This document shows, one piece after another, positions 31,751 to 44,004 of a stretch of DNA of 64,000 bases. Each line of letters starts with the position of its first letter. Position 1 is the stretch's first letter. The DNA comes from Willaertia magna (Eukaryota > Heterolobosea > Eutetramitea > Acrasida > Naegleriidae): NCBI GenBank assembly GCA_902984215.1, contig CADWAF010000356.1, forward strand, positions 1 through 64,000. Reading direction: 5' to 3'. Position numbers and translations under genes: made by a program. The notes below the pieces were generated by a model that saw only the letters and a list, made by a program, of their open reading frames with translations, made no database searches and was not told the origin of the DNA.

Positions 31751-32905
31751 TTATAAATTTCTTTCTTCATACAAATCTATTGCTTCAACTAAGATAGTAT
31801 CTAACAAATCACCTGGAAGCAATTCTCTATGTAAATCCCAAATCCATTTGGCTAATGTCTTGTACCATAAAACTGCAAACACTTCTAATTCTAATGAGTG
31901 ACCAACAAATATATCATTTGGTGATACTTCTTCTTTTTCTTCAACCAATTCCTCTGCTTGTAATTTCTTTTTCTTTTTACTTGATGTATTGCTGGAAGTA
32001 GTAGTGGACGGTGTCGTATTTTCATTAATAGTATTGGCATTAATTTCTGAATTATTCTTTATATTCTTCCAATTATTAAAAGATATTCCAGAAGTAAAAT
32101 ATTCTTTCTTCTCTAATTGATCACTATTTACTTTTAAATTCATTAAACAAATAATTTGACCATATAATTTTTTATTTAAAAAACCCAAATTATTAATTTC
32201 ATTTAATAAAATTGTAAAATCTAATGGTGGTAAAATAGATTGAAATAATTCATTATTATCTTTAATATTATACATATATAAAATGTAAAATAAATGATGT
32301 AAAATATATAAATAAGATTTAACTCTAACTAATTTACATCCTAAAATATATCTTTTAATATTATATTTTACAATATGATTCATTTGATGTAATAATGCTC
32401 TACGTTGAGTTAATTTAAAACATATTGGTATCCATTTCTCTTTAAATAATTTTATAGCATTATTATTTATATAATATATTGATGGTGTTTGTAATAAAAA
32501 TATAATAGCTCTATTTGATTTATAAAATAAATCTAATGCATATTTAATATCATATCCTAATAAATTAAATTCAATTAATTTTTTATTATTTTCATTATTT
32601 TCATTAAAATTATAAAATGTTGATGCTTTTGAAAGTAAATATTTATTTGATAAATTAATAAATGTTTTTTTAATAATGGTTTGTGGTTTATTTTGAATTG
32701 TTAAATAATGTTTATAATGATGTGTATAAATAAAACTTAAATCAAAATCACTTGTTAATGGATTTTCCCATTTAAATCCTCTACTTCCAACATCTCCTAC
32801 AAATAAAATAGTTATTTGATGTTCTTTTTCAATTTCTTTAATTAATTGTTTTAATTCCACTTTTAATTCATCTTCTTCTTCTTCTTGACTGTAATTTAGT
32901 TGCAT
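31751..32905 (-). CDS. RlaP-type (pfam10127-like) nucleotidyltransferase
   Basis: 384 aa. The N-terminal DNA-polymerase-beta-type core reads ILFVGDVGSRGF (Gly40-Ser41-Arg42) followed by SDFDLSFIY, with two metal-binding acids at Asp53 and Asp55, then YKHYL. This GSRG...SD(F/Y)D...IY..YYL layout is that of the RlaP/YcgL family of predicted nucleotidyltransferases, which in bacteria are linked with RNA-repair genes. The middle (about 110-250) is helical, with long Ile/Leu/Asn runs; about residues 280-320 are low-complexity; the C-terminus has a WYKTLAKWIWDLHRE helix. A homologue in a eukaryotic nuclear genome near an RtcB gene is unusual. It starts 67 nt from, and divergent to, the NHL gene. 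Confidence 0.72.
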   Translation of the reverse strand: MQLNYSQEEEEDELKVELKQLIKEIEKEHQITILFVGDVGSRGFKWENPLTSDFDLSFIYTHHYKHYLTIQNKPQTIIKKTFINLSNKYLLSKASTFYNFNENNENNKKLIEFNLLGYDIKYALDLFYKSNRAIIFLLQTPSIYYINNNAIKLFKEKWIPICFKLTQRRALLHQMNHIVKYNIKRYILGCKLVRVKSYLYILHHLFYILYMYNIKDNNELFQSILPPLDFTILLNEINNLGFLNKKLYGQIICLMNLKVNSDQLEKKEYFTSGISFNNWKNIKNNSEINANTINENTTPSTTTSSNTSSKKKKKLQAEELVEEKEEVSPNDIFVGHSLELEVFAVLWYKTLAKWIWDLHRELLPGDLLDTILVEAIDLYEERNL

Positions 32906-32972
32906 TTTTTTTCAACAAGAAATAATTGTGGTTACAATAAATGGAGCTCTTTTGGAATTGCATTGTAAAAAA

Positions 32973-33881
32973 ATGAAATATTTTGGAGATGTTGAAATTA
33001 TTTGTCAAGATAAAGATGACGATAATGATGATTATCAATTCGAACCAATTAAATTATTAAAATTAATAAACGTTATTAAAAGAATACCATTTAGTGGTAA
33101 TTTTGAATTTATTTCATCTTTTGGTAAAGAAGAAAATCCAGGTCTTTTAAATCCCTATGATCTTGTAATTGACGATAAATTACAAAATGTTTTAGTTGCT
33201 GATTACTCAAATAAAAGAATAGCAATATTTGATTTAAATGGTAAATTTAAATTTCAAATAAATACACCAGCTGAACCTAGATCAATATTTGTAGATCAAA
33301 AAAAAGAAAGATTAATATTTGGTTGTCAAAATAATATAATTTATACTTGTACAAAGAGAGGATATAATATTCAGAAATTTTATGAAATACCATCGGGTGG
33401 TGAATCTGTTTATGGTATTACAATGGATCCAGTTACTGAAAATATTTATATTTGCGATCCAGATAGTAATAAGATTCATGTAACGACAAGTGAAGGAATA
33501 TTATTATTTACATTTGGTGGTTCATCAATTTTTAATAATTGTTATTCAATTGCTATCAATTCAATGAGAGAATTAGTTGTAAGTGACACAAATAACAAGA
33601 GAATACAAATATTTGATTGTAATGGTAAATTTAAAAAATCATTTACGTGTGCAAGTTTTAATGCTAATTGGGGAGTTGATATTGATTTAACAAATGACAA
33701 TATTTTAGTAGCAAATTTTTGTGGTCAATCAGCAATCGTTTTAGATAAAGATGGAAAATTATTAAAAGAATGTAAAAACAAAGATTGGATGTATTATCCA
33801 ATACATATTGCTTATTGTAGTTGTAATGGATATGTATATGTTTGTGGTTACAGTAGTCATAACATATCAATATTTAAATAA
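32973..33881 (+). CDS. NHL-repeat beta-propeller protein
   Basis: 302 aa from the ATG after an A-run (the upstream GTG-initiated extension is unlikely). From about residue 45 there are about five to six NHL-type blades, marked by recurring NPYDLVID...NVLVADYSNKRIAIFDLNGKF, GITMDPVTENIYICD and ELVVSDTNNKRIQIFDCNGKF. NHL propellers bind RNA or proteins; bacterial and eukaryotic forms have many roles. It is not fused to RING, B-box or other domains. It sits between a divergent RlaP-like gene (67 nt) and a convergent RtcB-like gene (4 nt between stops), which is what makes it worth noting. Confidence 0.8.
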   Translation: MKYFGDVEIICQDKDDDNDDYQFEPIKLLKLINVIKRIPFSGNFEFISSFGKEENPGLLNPYDLVIDDKLQNVLVADYSNKRIAIFDLNGKFKFQINTPAEPRSIFVDQKKERLIFGCQNNIIYTCTKRGYNIQKFYEIPSGGESVYGITMDPVTENIYICDPDSNKIHVTTSEGILLFTFGGSSIFNNCYSIAINSMRELVVSDTNNKRIQIFDCNGKFKKSFTCASFNANWGVDIDLTNDNILVANFCGQSAIVLDKDGKLLKECKNKDWMYYPIHIAYCSCNGYVYVCGYSSHNISIFK

Positions 33882-33885
33882 AGAA

Positions 33886-35460
33886 TTAATTCTTTCTTAC
33901 TTTATAAGTAATTAAGGGTTTGAGAATTGCAACAACTGATACAACATTAAAATGTTCTAAATCCTTAATTACTTGATCAATATCTTTATATGCTGATGGT
34001 TGTTCTTCATATAATAAAACATTGTCTTCACAAATGACTCTAGATCCTAGTTCAGTAACTGTTAAATTTTGTTTACCACCCTTGACATTAGCATATTTAG
34101 AACGTTTATGTTTTCTTCCTGCACCATGAGCTGCGCTGTAATTACATCTCTTTTGACTTTGTTCATCTTCTTTTTTTGGTCTAACTAAATAACTGTAAGA
34201 TCCTCTTGATCCAGGAATAACAATTACACCTTTATCACAAGGTGCAGCACCTTTTCTATGAATAAATAAACTTTCATTATCAATTACTTTACTTTCAACA
34301 TTGTTGTGACAAACATCTAAAATTTGTTTACCTGTTGCACTAATACAACTTAAAAACTTTCTAGCAATTAAGGCACGATTAGCTCTTGCCCATTTACAAG
34401 CATTATCATGACATAACATGTATTGTTTAGCTTCATCTAGATCTTTATGAAAACCAGTTGAACCGTATTTATCTTCATGTTCCCTTAATATTGAATCACC
34501 ATATCCTCTACTACCACTATGAACCATTAAATAACAAACATCTGGATCTAAATTTAATTCTTTATAAAAAACATCTTCATCAATAATCTTTTCAATTACT
34601 TGTAATTCTGCAAAATGATTTCCTCCACCAATTGTTCCTAATTGAGAATTACCAAAAAACTCTTCATTCTCTGAAATATTTACACCAAAATAATTCATAT
34701 AATTTTGTAAAAATTCTTCATTTGTCATATTCTCATTTTCTAAAGAATTATAAAAATCATTTTCAATATCTAAAATACTATCCATTTCACCAACTAATCC
34801 TCCAACTTCTAATCCATTTAATTGTTTAACATATTTATCAACTTTAGCATTAGACACATTTAAATTAGTTTTAAAAAGTGCCATTCCACATCCAATATCA
34901 TTTCCAACCAATGGTGGATAAATATATTCACTTGTAGAGATTGCACAACCAACTGGAAAGGTCTTTCCTGGATGTAGATCTGGTTCTCCTACACAATATT
35001 TAACATTCTTTAAACATTTAGCCACTTTCTCTAATTGTTTAATTGCTGAATCATCTAACCAACTATCTTTAATTAAAATTGTAACTTCAGCATTATTAAT
35101 AACTGGTAATTCATCAGTGTTTTCTTCTTGTTGAACTGTTGTTTCTGTCTTTTCACCTAATAATTCCATTGTAGGTAATAATTGATTATCTGTTTTAATT
35201 TTACCTTGAAATGTTTGTTTAGCATTCGTAGAAAATACCAAGAATAAATTATCTGTCAAAATTTGTTGAAATTCATCTTCGGTTTCAATATTTTTTCCAG
35301 AACTTCCATCATATGCTAAAACTATTTTCTTTTTTAAATTTAATTTCTGTTTTGCTTGTTTTTGAATTTGATCTAATGTGATATCTTTATTTACCACTAA
35401 AAACCTTTCTTCTTTAATTTTTGAATTGTCTGCGATTCTTATTCTTAGATTTGCGCTCAT
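33886..35460 (-). CDS. RtcB-type RNA ligase, release-factor-H-coupled subfamily, with N-terminal ubiquitin-like module
   Basis: 524 aa. Residues about 1-80 form a beta-grasp-like module (LRIRIADNSK ... KKKIVLAYDGSSGKNIETEDEF) resembling PB1, doublecortin or ubiquitin-like folds. The RtcB core follows: PDLHPGKTFPVG, VGNDIGCGM (metal Cys), LGTIGGGNHFAELQ, VHSGSRGYG, CHNNVE, HRKGAAP, IPGSRGSYSYLV and the guanylated histidine His445 in SAAHGAGR. These lines resemble the bacterial RtcB2/PrfH-associated family more than the tRNA-splicing HSPC117 family. All expected active-site residues are present, so it should join 3'-phosphate or cyclic-phosphate RNA ends to 5'-OH ends using GTP and Mn2+. Physiological target unknown. 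Confidence 0.9.
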   Translation of the reverse strand: MSANLRIRIADNSKIKEERFLVVNKDITLDQIQKQAKQKLNLKKKIVLAYDGSSGKNIETEDEFQQILTDNLFLVFSTNAKQTFQGKIKTDNQLLPTMELLGEKTETTVQQEENTDELPVINNAEVTILIKDSWLDDSAIKQLEKVAKCLKNVKYCVGEPDLHPGKTFPVGCAISTSEYIYPPLVGNDIGCGMALFKTNLNVSNAKVDKYVKQLNGLEVGGLVGEMDSILDIENDFYNSLENENMTNEEFLQNYMNYFGVNISENEEFFGNSQLGTIGGGNHFAELQVIEKIIDEDVFYKELNLDPDVCYLMVHSGSRGYGDSILREHEDKYGSTGFHKDLDEAKQYMLCHDNACKWARANRALIARKFLSCISATGKQILDVCHNNVESKVIDNESLFIHRKGAAPCDKGVIVIPGSRGSYSYLVRPKKEDEQSQKRCNYSAAHGAGRKHKRSKYANVKGGKQNLTVTELGSRVICEDNVLLYEEQPSAYKDIDQVIKDLEHFNVVSVVAILKPLITYKVRKN

Positions 35461-35725
35461 TTTTTACTTTATAATTCATGTTTGAGTTTGATTGCCATTC
35501 TTTTGAATATGTTATGAAGGTTGTATTTGAGTTTGAAGTCAATTCCAACTGTCAGTTAGCGATTCACATTTGAGTTTTACCAAAAAATTGCAATTTACAA
35601 TTTTATTAATACTATATATTTTTCTTTTCAAAAACCCTTTTAAACTATTTGTGAGACGTAAGATCTTGTAAAATATTTGTGCTAATTTCTATTTATTTTT
35701 ATAACCGTCAAATTGTAAAAAAAAT
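35461..35725. promoter_or_regulatory. Divergent promoter region, RtcB-like / CDK8-like
   Basis: 265 nt between divergent starts. A TTTGAGTTTG-like phrase recurs three times near 35485-35575 (starting near 35485, 35526 and 35567). This could be a short regulatory repeat, but I cannot tie it to a known factor. The rest is AT-rich spacer. Confidence 0.35.
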
Positions 35726-37295
<1,570 letters not shown>

Positions 37296-37393
37296 CCATC
37301 ACCCTTTTGTGTGTAGAATTGTAAAAATTACTAAAAAGAAAATTGGAAATCGCCACCATCTATTCACTCCAAAATAAAAAGCCTCCAAACAAA

Positions 37394-38206
37394 ATGAAAT
37401 TTCCATCAAAACTTGTAGACCACTATGCCGTTCTTGGTATTCCCAGAAACGCAACAAAGAAGCAAATTAAAAAGGCATATTATACTCTTGCTAAGAAATA
37501 CCATCCCGATACAATGAAAAAGACTACTGTCAACCCTTCAGTTTTAATGACATCTTCAGCTACCGAGGTAATTGAAGTACCGGAACTTGATGTTTATGAA
37601 AAAGAGAATGAAGATACATGGTTGGAAATACAGAAAAGTTATGAAGTTTTAGAAGATGATAATGCCAGAGCACAATATGACAGAGAATTGACAATGGGTG
37701 TAGATTATTCAAGGATTATGGAAAGTTCTTCTTCTCCTTTCGGGACTAGTTTAAACACTGTATTATATGACAGTGCAATGAGAAGAAAAATGTATAATAG
37801 AATGCATGGAGAATCCCATGAGTGGTACAATAAAACAGGGACAAAATCTGAGGAAGATGAATATGAAGAAAAATTAAGGCGTATAAAGGAGAAAAAATTA
37901 AAACATGAAGATGAAAAAATTACAAGTAATTTCTTTGATGACAGTTTTATTAGTTGGGATCAATTTATGCATAAAAGACCTAATTTTTCAACTCAATTTG
38001 AAATTGAAAAACAAAGAGAGACAATTGCTAGAAGAACGAGAATGAAAATACCATTTTATGTAGCAATACTTTCAGGCTTGACAATTTATTCAGTTTTATA
38101 TGTAGATGAATGGACGAAAAAGCCTTATGCCAGTGAGTTGGAAAAACAATTATTGGAATATTATAGCGAGGCTTCAACAATAAGAAACTCAAGATTAATT
38201 AAATAA
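37394..38206 (+). CDS. J-domain (DnaJ/HSP40) protein with C-terminal membrane helix
   Basis: 270 aa from the ATG at 37394 (an in-frame TTG extension is unlikely). The J domain occupies residues about 8-85, with HPD at 37-39 and a 35-residue insert rich in Thr/Val/Glu between helices II/III; QYDREL ends it. A charged helical middle follows, then one hydrophobic segment (about 225-245, IPFYVAILSGLTIYSVLYV) and a short tail. It probably recruits Hsp70 at a membrane; mitochondrial or ER placement cannot be decided. No Gly/Phe-rich or zinc-finger region, so it is class C. Confidence 0.82.
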   Translation: MKFPSKLVDHYAVLGIPRNATKKQIKKAYYTLAKKYHPDTMKKTTVNPSVLMTSSATEVIEVPELDVYEKENEDTWLEIQKSYEVLEDDNARAQYDRELTMGVDYSRIMESSSSPFGTSLNTVLYDSAMRRKMYNRMHGESHEWYNKTGTKSEEDEYEEKLRRIKEKKLKHEDEKITSNFFDDSFISWDQFMHKRPNFSTQFEIEKQRETIARRTRMKIPFYVAILSGLTIYSVLYVDEWTKKPYASELEKQLLEYYSEASTIRNSRLIK

Positions 38207-38515
38207 TTTTAATGTTTGAGTGAAAACAATGTTTACAAATAATACTGTAGTTGTCCAAATAATTTTAATAATACAAAGGTTATCAAATGAACAAATTATT
38301 ATACTATGAAATGTTTTAGTATTGCTCAAAAATAAAGTAAGTAAAGGGTTTTTTATTGACAAAGAGATAATTATCTTACATTAAACCTTAACACCCACTT
38401 GTTAAATGGGCAATATTCGCATCTTTTGAAATTTACACTTTTATTACTATTTACAGTTGAAAGATAGCATTCTGGTTGCTAATCCGTTGCTTTATAACCA
38501 CGCAGGAGAACTTAC
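38207..38515. other. Intergenic spacer
   Basis: 309 nt of AT-rich spacer between two plus-strand genes. It should hold the 3' end of the J-protein mRNA and the promoter of the next gene. I checked the less AT-rich part near 38390-38510 for a tRNA and found no T-loop or paired acceptor arms. Confidence 0.4.
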
Positions 38516-39049
38516 ATGCCTAACATACAGAAATCACATTTAAAAAACAACAATATGTTAACAAAGAAGATTCAAATCCCTCACTATGAAACTGAGGAAC
38601 ACAATGACTCAAACGAAGAATTTATAACAAATAATCCACCTGTGTCTACGCAACAAGTTGACAATGTAAAAAACAATACTGGTTTTTTCAACTTTATGAA
38701 AAAGCTCTCCCCAAGGAAAAGAATTGATAAAGAAGAAGATAGTTACAGACCAAACTCTAGAATAACTGATAAATCACCTAATCTATCCCCACCAAAGTCC
38801 AACCAATTCAATTTAAGCGATAGTGAATACTCACCTGCATTAGATACTAAACTAGAGAATAATAAAACAACAAATAGAAAGGCAAATTCATTGAATACAC
38901 CAAAATCATTTAAGTATTCCAACAATACAAGTAATGTAGAAATGCAACAACCAAAACGATTTTATAATAGAAAGGGAGAAAAAGAAGGAAAAAATCTTTT
39001 AGGAATGCAAGAAGAGTCTCCAATGGTGGACGATATGTGGCAAGATTAA
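38516..39049 (+). CDS. Polar low-complexity protein, unknown function
   Basis: 177 aa. The product is almost entirely polar and probably disordered, rich in Asn, Ser, Lys and Pro. The most structured piece is TGFFNFMKKLSPRKR (about residues 55-70), an amphipathic basic patch that could bind a membrane or protein. Several SP/TP sites (LSPRK, KSPNLSPPK, EYSP, NTPK, EESP) would suit proline-directed kinases. There is no domain I recognise. Codon use and the stop-to-start spacing resemble neighbouring genes, which supports a real CDS, but its start has no A-run. Confidence 0.55.
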   Translation: MPNIQKSHLKNNNMLTKKIQIPHYETEEHNDSNEEFITNNPPVSTQQVDNVKNNTGFFNFMKKLSPRKRIDKEEDSYRPNSRITDKSPNLSPPKSNQFNLSDSEYSPALDTKLENNKTTNRKANSLNTPKSFKYSNNTSNVEMQQPKRFYNRKGEKEGKNLLGMQEESPMVDDMWQD

Positions 39050-39165
39050 TATATTATTTGTAAATAATAAAAGAATTCACCTGTACTTTACAAAATCAAA
39101 TAAAAATTTTTATTCTCTTAATCTCAAAGCATCAATGCGCAAAAATAATTTTTTAATCAAAAAAA

Positions 39166-42100
39166 ATGGAAGAACAAGAAGAAATTGGAGAAATTGAACA
39201 AGAAATGGAAGTTACCGAAGAAAACGAAGAAATGGTTGGTAAGTAAATATTATTTGATCAATTATTATTTAATTTAAATTAAAGAAGATGATGTTATTGA
39301 CGAAGAGGATGATATTGTAGACGAAGAGGAAGATGACGTAGAAGAAGATGAAGAAGAATTAACTGAGGAAGAAGAATACCATCATTTTACAACTGGAGAA
39401 AATGAAGGAGATTGGATAGAAATTGAAGAAAATTTTGAAGATAATAATCAAGTTAGTGATTCTTCAGATTCCGATGAAGAAACTGGAATATCAGATATCC
39501 AACGCTTACTCAGAACCTTAAGTCAAAATACTTCAGGAAGTAGAACCTTAAGTTTAATGGCTCCTTTACTTGGATCAACTAATCCACCATTTGGATCAGA
39601 ACTTTCCGATCAAGATATTCCTTCTCATTTAATTAATCTTATTAGAAGTGGAGAAGCAAGAATTGCAAGAAGTGAAAGATTTACAAATGTATTTTCTCCA
39701 AATATTTCTTCATCTACACTTGTTGAATATGAACCTGTTGCTTCAACATCTTTAACTCCTCAAAATCAAAGACGTCGTTATGTAGACCCATTATTAAGAC
39801 CATTTGGAGGAAGGCCAACAAGAATATCAGAAACTACATCAGTACCATCTGATTTGGAACAAATGTTAACTGAATTATTAAGAGAAGAAGGTCCAACAAC
39901 AACTCCAAAGAAACCATCTAGAAAATTAGGTTTTGGTTTATTTGAAATGGAAGATTCATTAGAAGAAGAAGAAGAACGTGAAAGATCGCCTATAGAACAA
40001 TTAAATTTGACTACTCCAGTTACTCCTCCTGTTACTGAATCATCATCAAATATTAATACACCAACTGAGGAATCTATTACTTCTACTACTACACCAACAA
40101 ATGAGATTAATAATGAACAACAATCAGGCACTAATAGTAATAACAATGAAGAAAATAGAATGGAAGTACAAGAAATTAATTTAAGTGCAATCACCCCAAT
40201 TACTCCAATTCAAAATAATAACACTGCTACAGAAACAACACCATTAATACCTTCTTCAACAGAAATTCAAGAACAACAGCAAGTAATAACTAGTACAGTC
40301 ACTCCTACATCAACACCAATTACTGAAAATGTAAATTTAGAAACTACTCCAACTACTACTACTCCACAAACAACAGCAACAACCACAAGTAGCAGTACAG
40401 AAAATGAAAGCCAAAGAACACCTGTCACACAAAATGTTCAAGAACAATTCATGACTCAATTAGAACAATTTATGTTACAAGTACAAGATTCAACAATGAC
40501 TGGAGAAAGTATAACATCAGAACAAAGAAACGAATTACTTCAAACACCAACCAACCAAGAACAAAATTTACTTCTTAACCAACAACCACCAAATATTGAA
40601 CAAACAAATACTTCAACACAATTTGCAATTGATCCTCAATTCTTAGCTGCTCTACCTGATGATTTAAGGCAAGAAGTCTTAGCTGCTCACATAGCCGAAT
40701 TAGTTGACACTACTTCTACCAGTGAGCAATCTACTATTAGCCCAGAATTCTTAAATGCTTTACCTTTGGAAATAAGAAATGAAGTTTTAGAACAAGAACG
40801 TTTACTTCGTGAACAAGCACAACGTAGAAGAGAAGAAGAAGTACAACGTCAACAAAATGTTTCTTCAAGCTCATCAGAAACTACAACTAACAACACTACA
40901 ACCACTACTATCCCACCACCTACTTTATTACAGCCACCTGTTTTAGGTACTTCATCAACCACAATTCCACAAAACAATGGAGAATTTGATGCAGCCTCCT
41001 TTATTGCAAGTTTATCTCCTGATTTAAGAGAGGAAATCTTGTTAACTACTGATGATGCTGTCTTGGCAACACTTCCTCCTGAAATGGCTGCTGAGGCATA
41101 TGCTCTAAGAAATAGATTTTATCAAAGACAAAGAAGACAACAACGTAGACAACACATCATCGAGAATTCAAGATCAAATATTATATCAAAAGCAATTAAA
41201 AATCTTTTAACTCATGAGAAGGAAGAAGAAAAAACTGAAGCATTGTTAAAGGACAATGATATCATTGCAATATTAAGACTTATTTATATTTCAGGTACTG
41301 TTAGTAAAACCCCAATCCAAAATATATTATTCCAACTTTGCAATCACAAGGAGTCAAGAAAAACTGTAGTTTCTCTTTTATTAGATATTATATTCAATCA
41401 TTCTACACCAATTGAAGAAATACCATCAAAATTAAAACCAATTATTCTACACCACTTGTTTGGAGTTCCTTCTCATGCTGGTTTTTCATTAATTGAAGAA
41501 AAGAAACAAATTCCAACAACAGCTATGATTAGATTTATGGAAACTATTATTCACCTTACAAAGAATACAAGAGTTTTAGGAATAATAACAGAAACAGAAG
41601 AAATATTAGAAGAAGATAAAACTCAAGAGGAGAAACTTGATCAACCACCAAGTAACACACTTTCCAAACTATTTTCTTTATTATCTGATCCATACTTTTC
41701 CACCGATGCTTTATTATTGGAATATAACTTACAACTTTTGGACCACTGTGTTGAATATGTCAACAAAATGATTAAGACATTAGGAGAGGAAATGACCAAA
41801 TATCAAAAGGACGTAGAAGAAGAAGAAAAAGTAATCAAAGAGTTTACCGAAACTAATAAAGAAATTAGTACAGAAGAGCAAGAAAAGATTAAGAAGATGA
41901 AGGAAGAATTATCAAAAATAACAAAGAAGAGGGATTTATTATTAAATTCAGCTCTTAAAGTTCTCACCAACGAGGCTATAGGTCAATTGGTAAAAGTATT
42001 GGTAAGAAGGGATTGCTCAGAAAAAGCTGTCAAATATTCAGTATGTGTTATGAACAATATGTCAAGCTCATTACCATCTATAAGATCTTCCATATTAAAA

Positions 42101-43906
42101 GAGTTAAGTACAGCTGCAAAAGAAGAGGCTAAAAAGGTGATGGAAGTTCTAAACAAATCAACAAGAAAGGTTGAAAAATCTCCTTTTAAGAGTACCCTAT
42201 CAGGTGATACAGATGCCATTGAAAAATTGAAATTCTGTAGAATATTAAAATCGTATAGCTCAGTGCTCAAGAAATTTAAGAAGGAGAAAAGTAAGGAAAC
42301 TGACTCAACCGTAGGATCATCAGATATTATGGACCTTTCCGAGGATAATAATCTTTTAACTGAACATTCTTTGGATTATGTATGGGAAGCTCTTGATAAA
42401 TATTTGTCAAACATACCAGTTGAAGAAGAAGAAGAAAATAAGGAGACTAAAGCATTGAATGCACTAAAGAAGAAAAAGAAATCCTCCTCTTTATATTCAG
42501 CACTTATTCCATTTGTTGAAGCTTTCTTCTCTTTCCATGCCGGTTTCATTGAAGAAAAAGAAAAGAATAGTAAAGACGCTTTGGTTTCTGAGATGATTGA
42601 AGGTATTCATACCCCAACCTCTGCTAAAAGCATTGGTGACAAATCTAGAGTTGAATCATTCTTAGAAAAGCACAGAGTTTTCTTAAATACTCTTGTAAGA
42701 TCAAATCCTGCTTTATTGCATACAACTCTTTCATTATTTATGAAATATCCAAAATACGTTGATTTTGACAACAAGAGAACATGGTTTAGATCAAGGCTAG
42801 CAGATGAACAAAAGAAGAATGGTCTTGGAGGTGCACTTAGATTGAATGTAAGAAGAGATCATATTTTCGTTGATTCATTCTTTCAATTTAGACAAAAAAC
42901 AGCTGAAGAATGTAAGGAGAAAATATCAGTTAGATTCCAAGGAGAAGAAGGTATTGACGCTGGTGGTCTTACCAAAGAATGGTTCTTATGCTTATCTAAG
43001 GAGATGCTTAACCCAAATTACGCTTTATTTATTCCTTGTGCAGATCAAAGAACTTATCAACCTAATCCTTCTTCTTATATCAATAGTGAACATTTGTCAT
43101 ACTTCCAATTTATTGGTAGAGTTATTTCAATGGCAATTTATAATGAACAATATCTAGATTGCTACTTTACTAGATCTTTCTATAAACACATTTTGGGTAT
43201 TCCAATTACTTATCATGATATTGAAAGTATTGATCCAAATTATTATAAGAATTTGAATTGGATGTTAAAGAATGATATTGAGGATGTTCTTGATTATAAC
43301 TTTACTCAAGAAATTGATAACTTTGGTGAAAGAAAGAACATTGAACTTAAACCAAATGGTAAGAATATAGCAGTAACAAATGAAAATAAGGCTGAATATG
43401 TAAAATTAGTCACGGAACTAAAGATGACAAAATCAATTGAAAAACAATTGAATTCCTTCTTAAAAGCATTCTATGAAATTATTCCAAAGAAATTAATTCA
43501 AGTATTTAATGAACAAGAATTAGAATTACTTATTTCTGGTTTACCTGATCTAGATATACAAGATATTAAGAATAATACTGAATACAAGGGATACACATCA
43601 GATTCACCACAAATTAAATGGTTCTGGAACATTGTTGAAAGCTTTGATAGAAATGAAAAGGCTCTTTTATTACAATTTGCAACAGGTACAAGTAAAATAC
43701 CTTTAGGAGGATTTGCTCAATTATTAGGTATGAATGGAATTCAAAAGTTCAATATTCATAGAATATCTGGTAATTATGAACGTTTACCATCTTCACACAC
43801 TTGTTTCAATCAATTGGATTTACCAGAATATGAATCAGAAGAAATAATGAGAGAGCGTTTACTTTTAGCAATTAGAGAGGGTTCTGAAGGTTTTGGATTT
43901 GTGTAA
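39166..43906 (+). CDS. HUWE1/UPL1-like HECT E3 ubiquitin ligase, compact form, 2 exons
   Basis: Exons are 39166-39238 and 39285-43906 with a 46-nt intron; 1564 aa. The intron falls in the acidic N-terminus, which then runs as one open frame to the stop. Repeated ubiquitin-binding motifs are clear: IDPQFLAALPDDLRQEVL, ISPEFLNALPLEIRNEVL and FIASLSPDLREEILLT...LPPEMAAEA, as in HUWE1 and plant UPL1/2. A Thr/Ser-rich linker separates them from a helical middle. The C-terminal HECT domain has GIDAGGLTKEWF and the catalytic cysteine (about residue 1531) in SSHTCFNQLDLP, ending GFGFV. HUWE1 relatives are usually over 3500 aa with N-terminal armadillo repeats, UBA and WWE; those are absent here. Confidence 0.92.
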
Positions 43907-44004
43907 ATGTGACATTGTAAAAAATCGGAATTGTTTTCCACACCTATTAGTTATTCATTATTCTCTTGTCTCCATTTAAGATCAAAATTTAAAAATAAAA
44001 AAAA

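Noticed and set aside
38390..38515. A less AT-rich patch that looked like a possible tRNA or small RNA.
   Set aside because: No acceptor-stem pairing, no GGTTC-type T-loop and no anticodon arm could be found.
39778..40194. A 138-aa minus-strand ORF within the HECT ligase gene.
   Set aside because: Antisense of a Thr/Ser/Asn low-complexity region; no recognisable feature.
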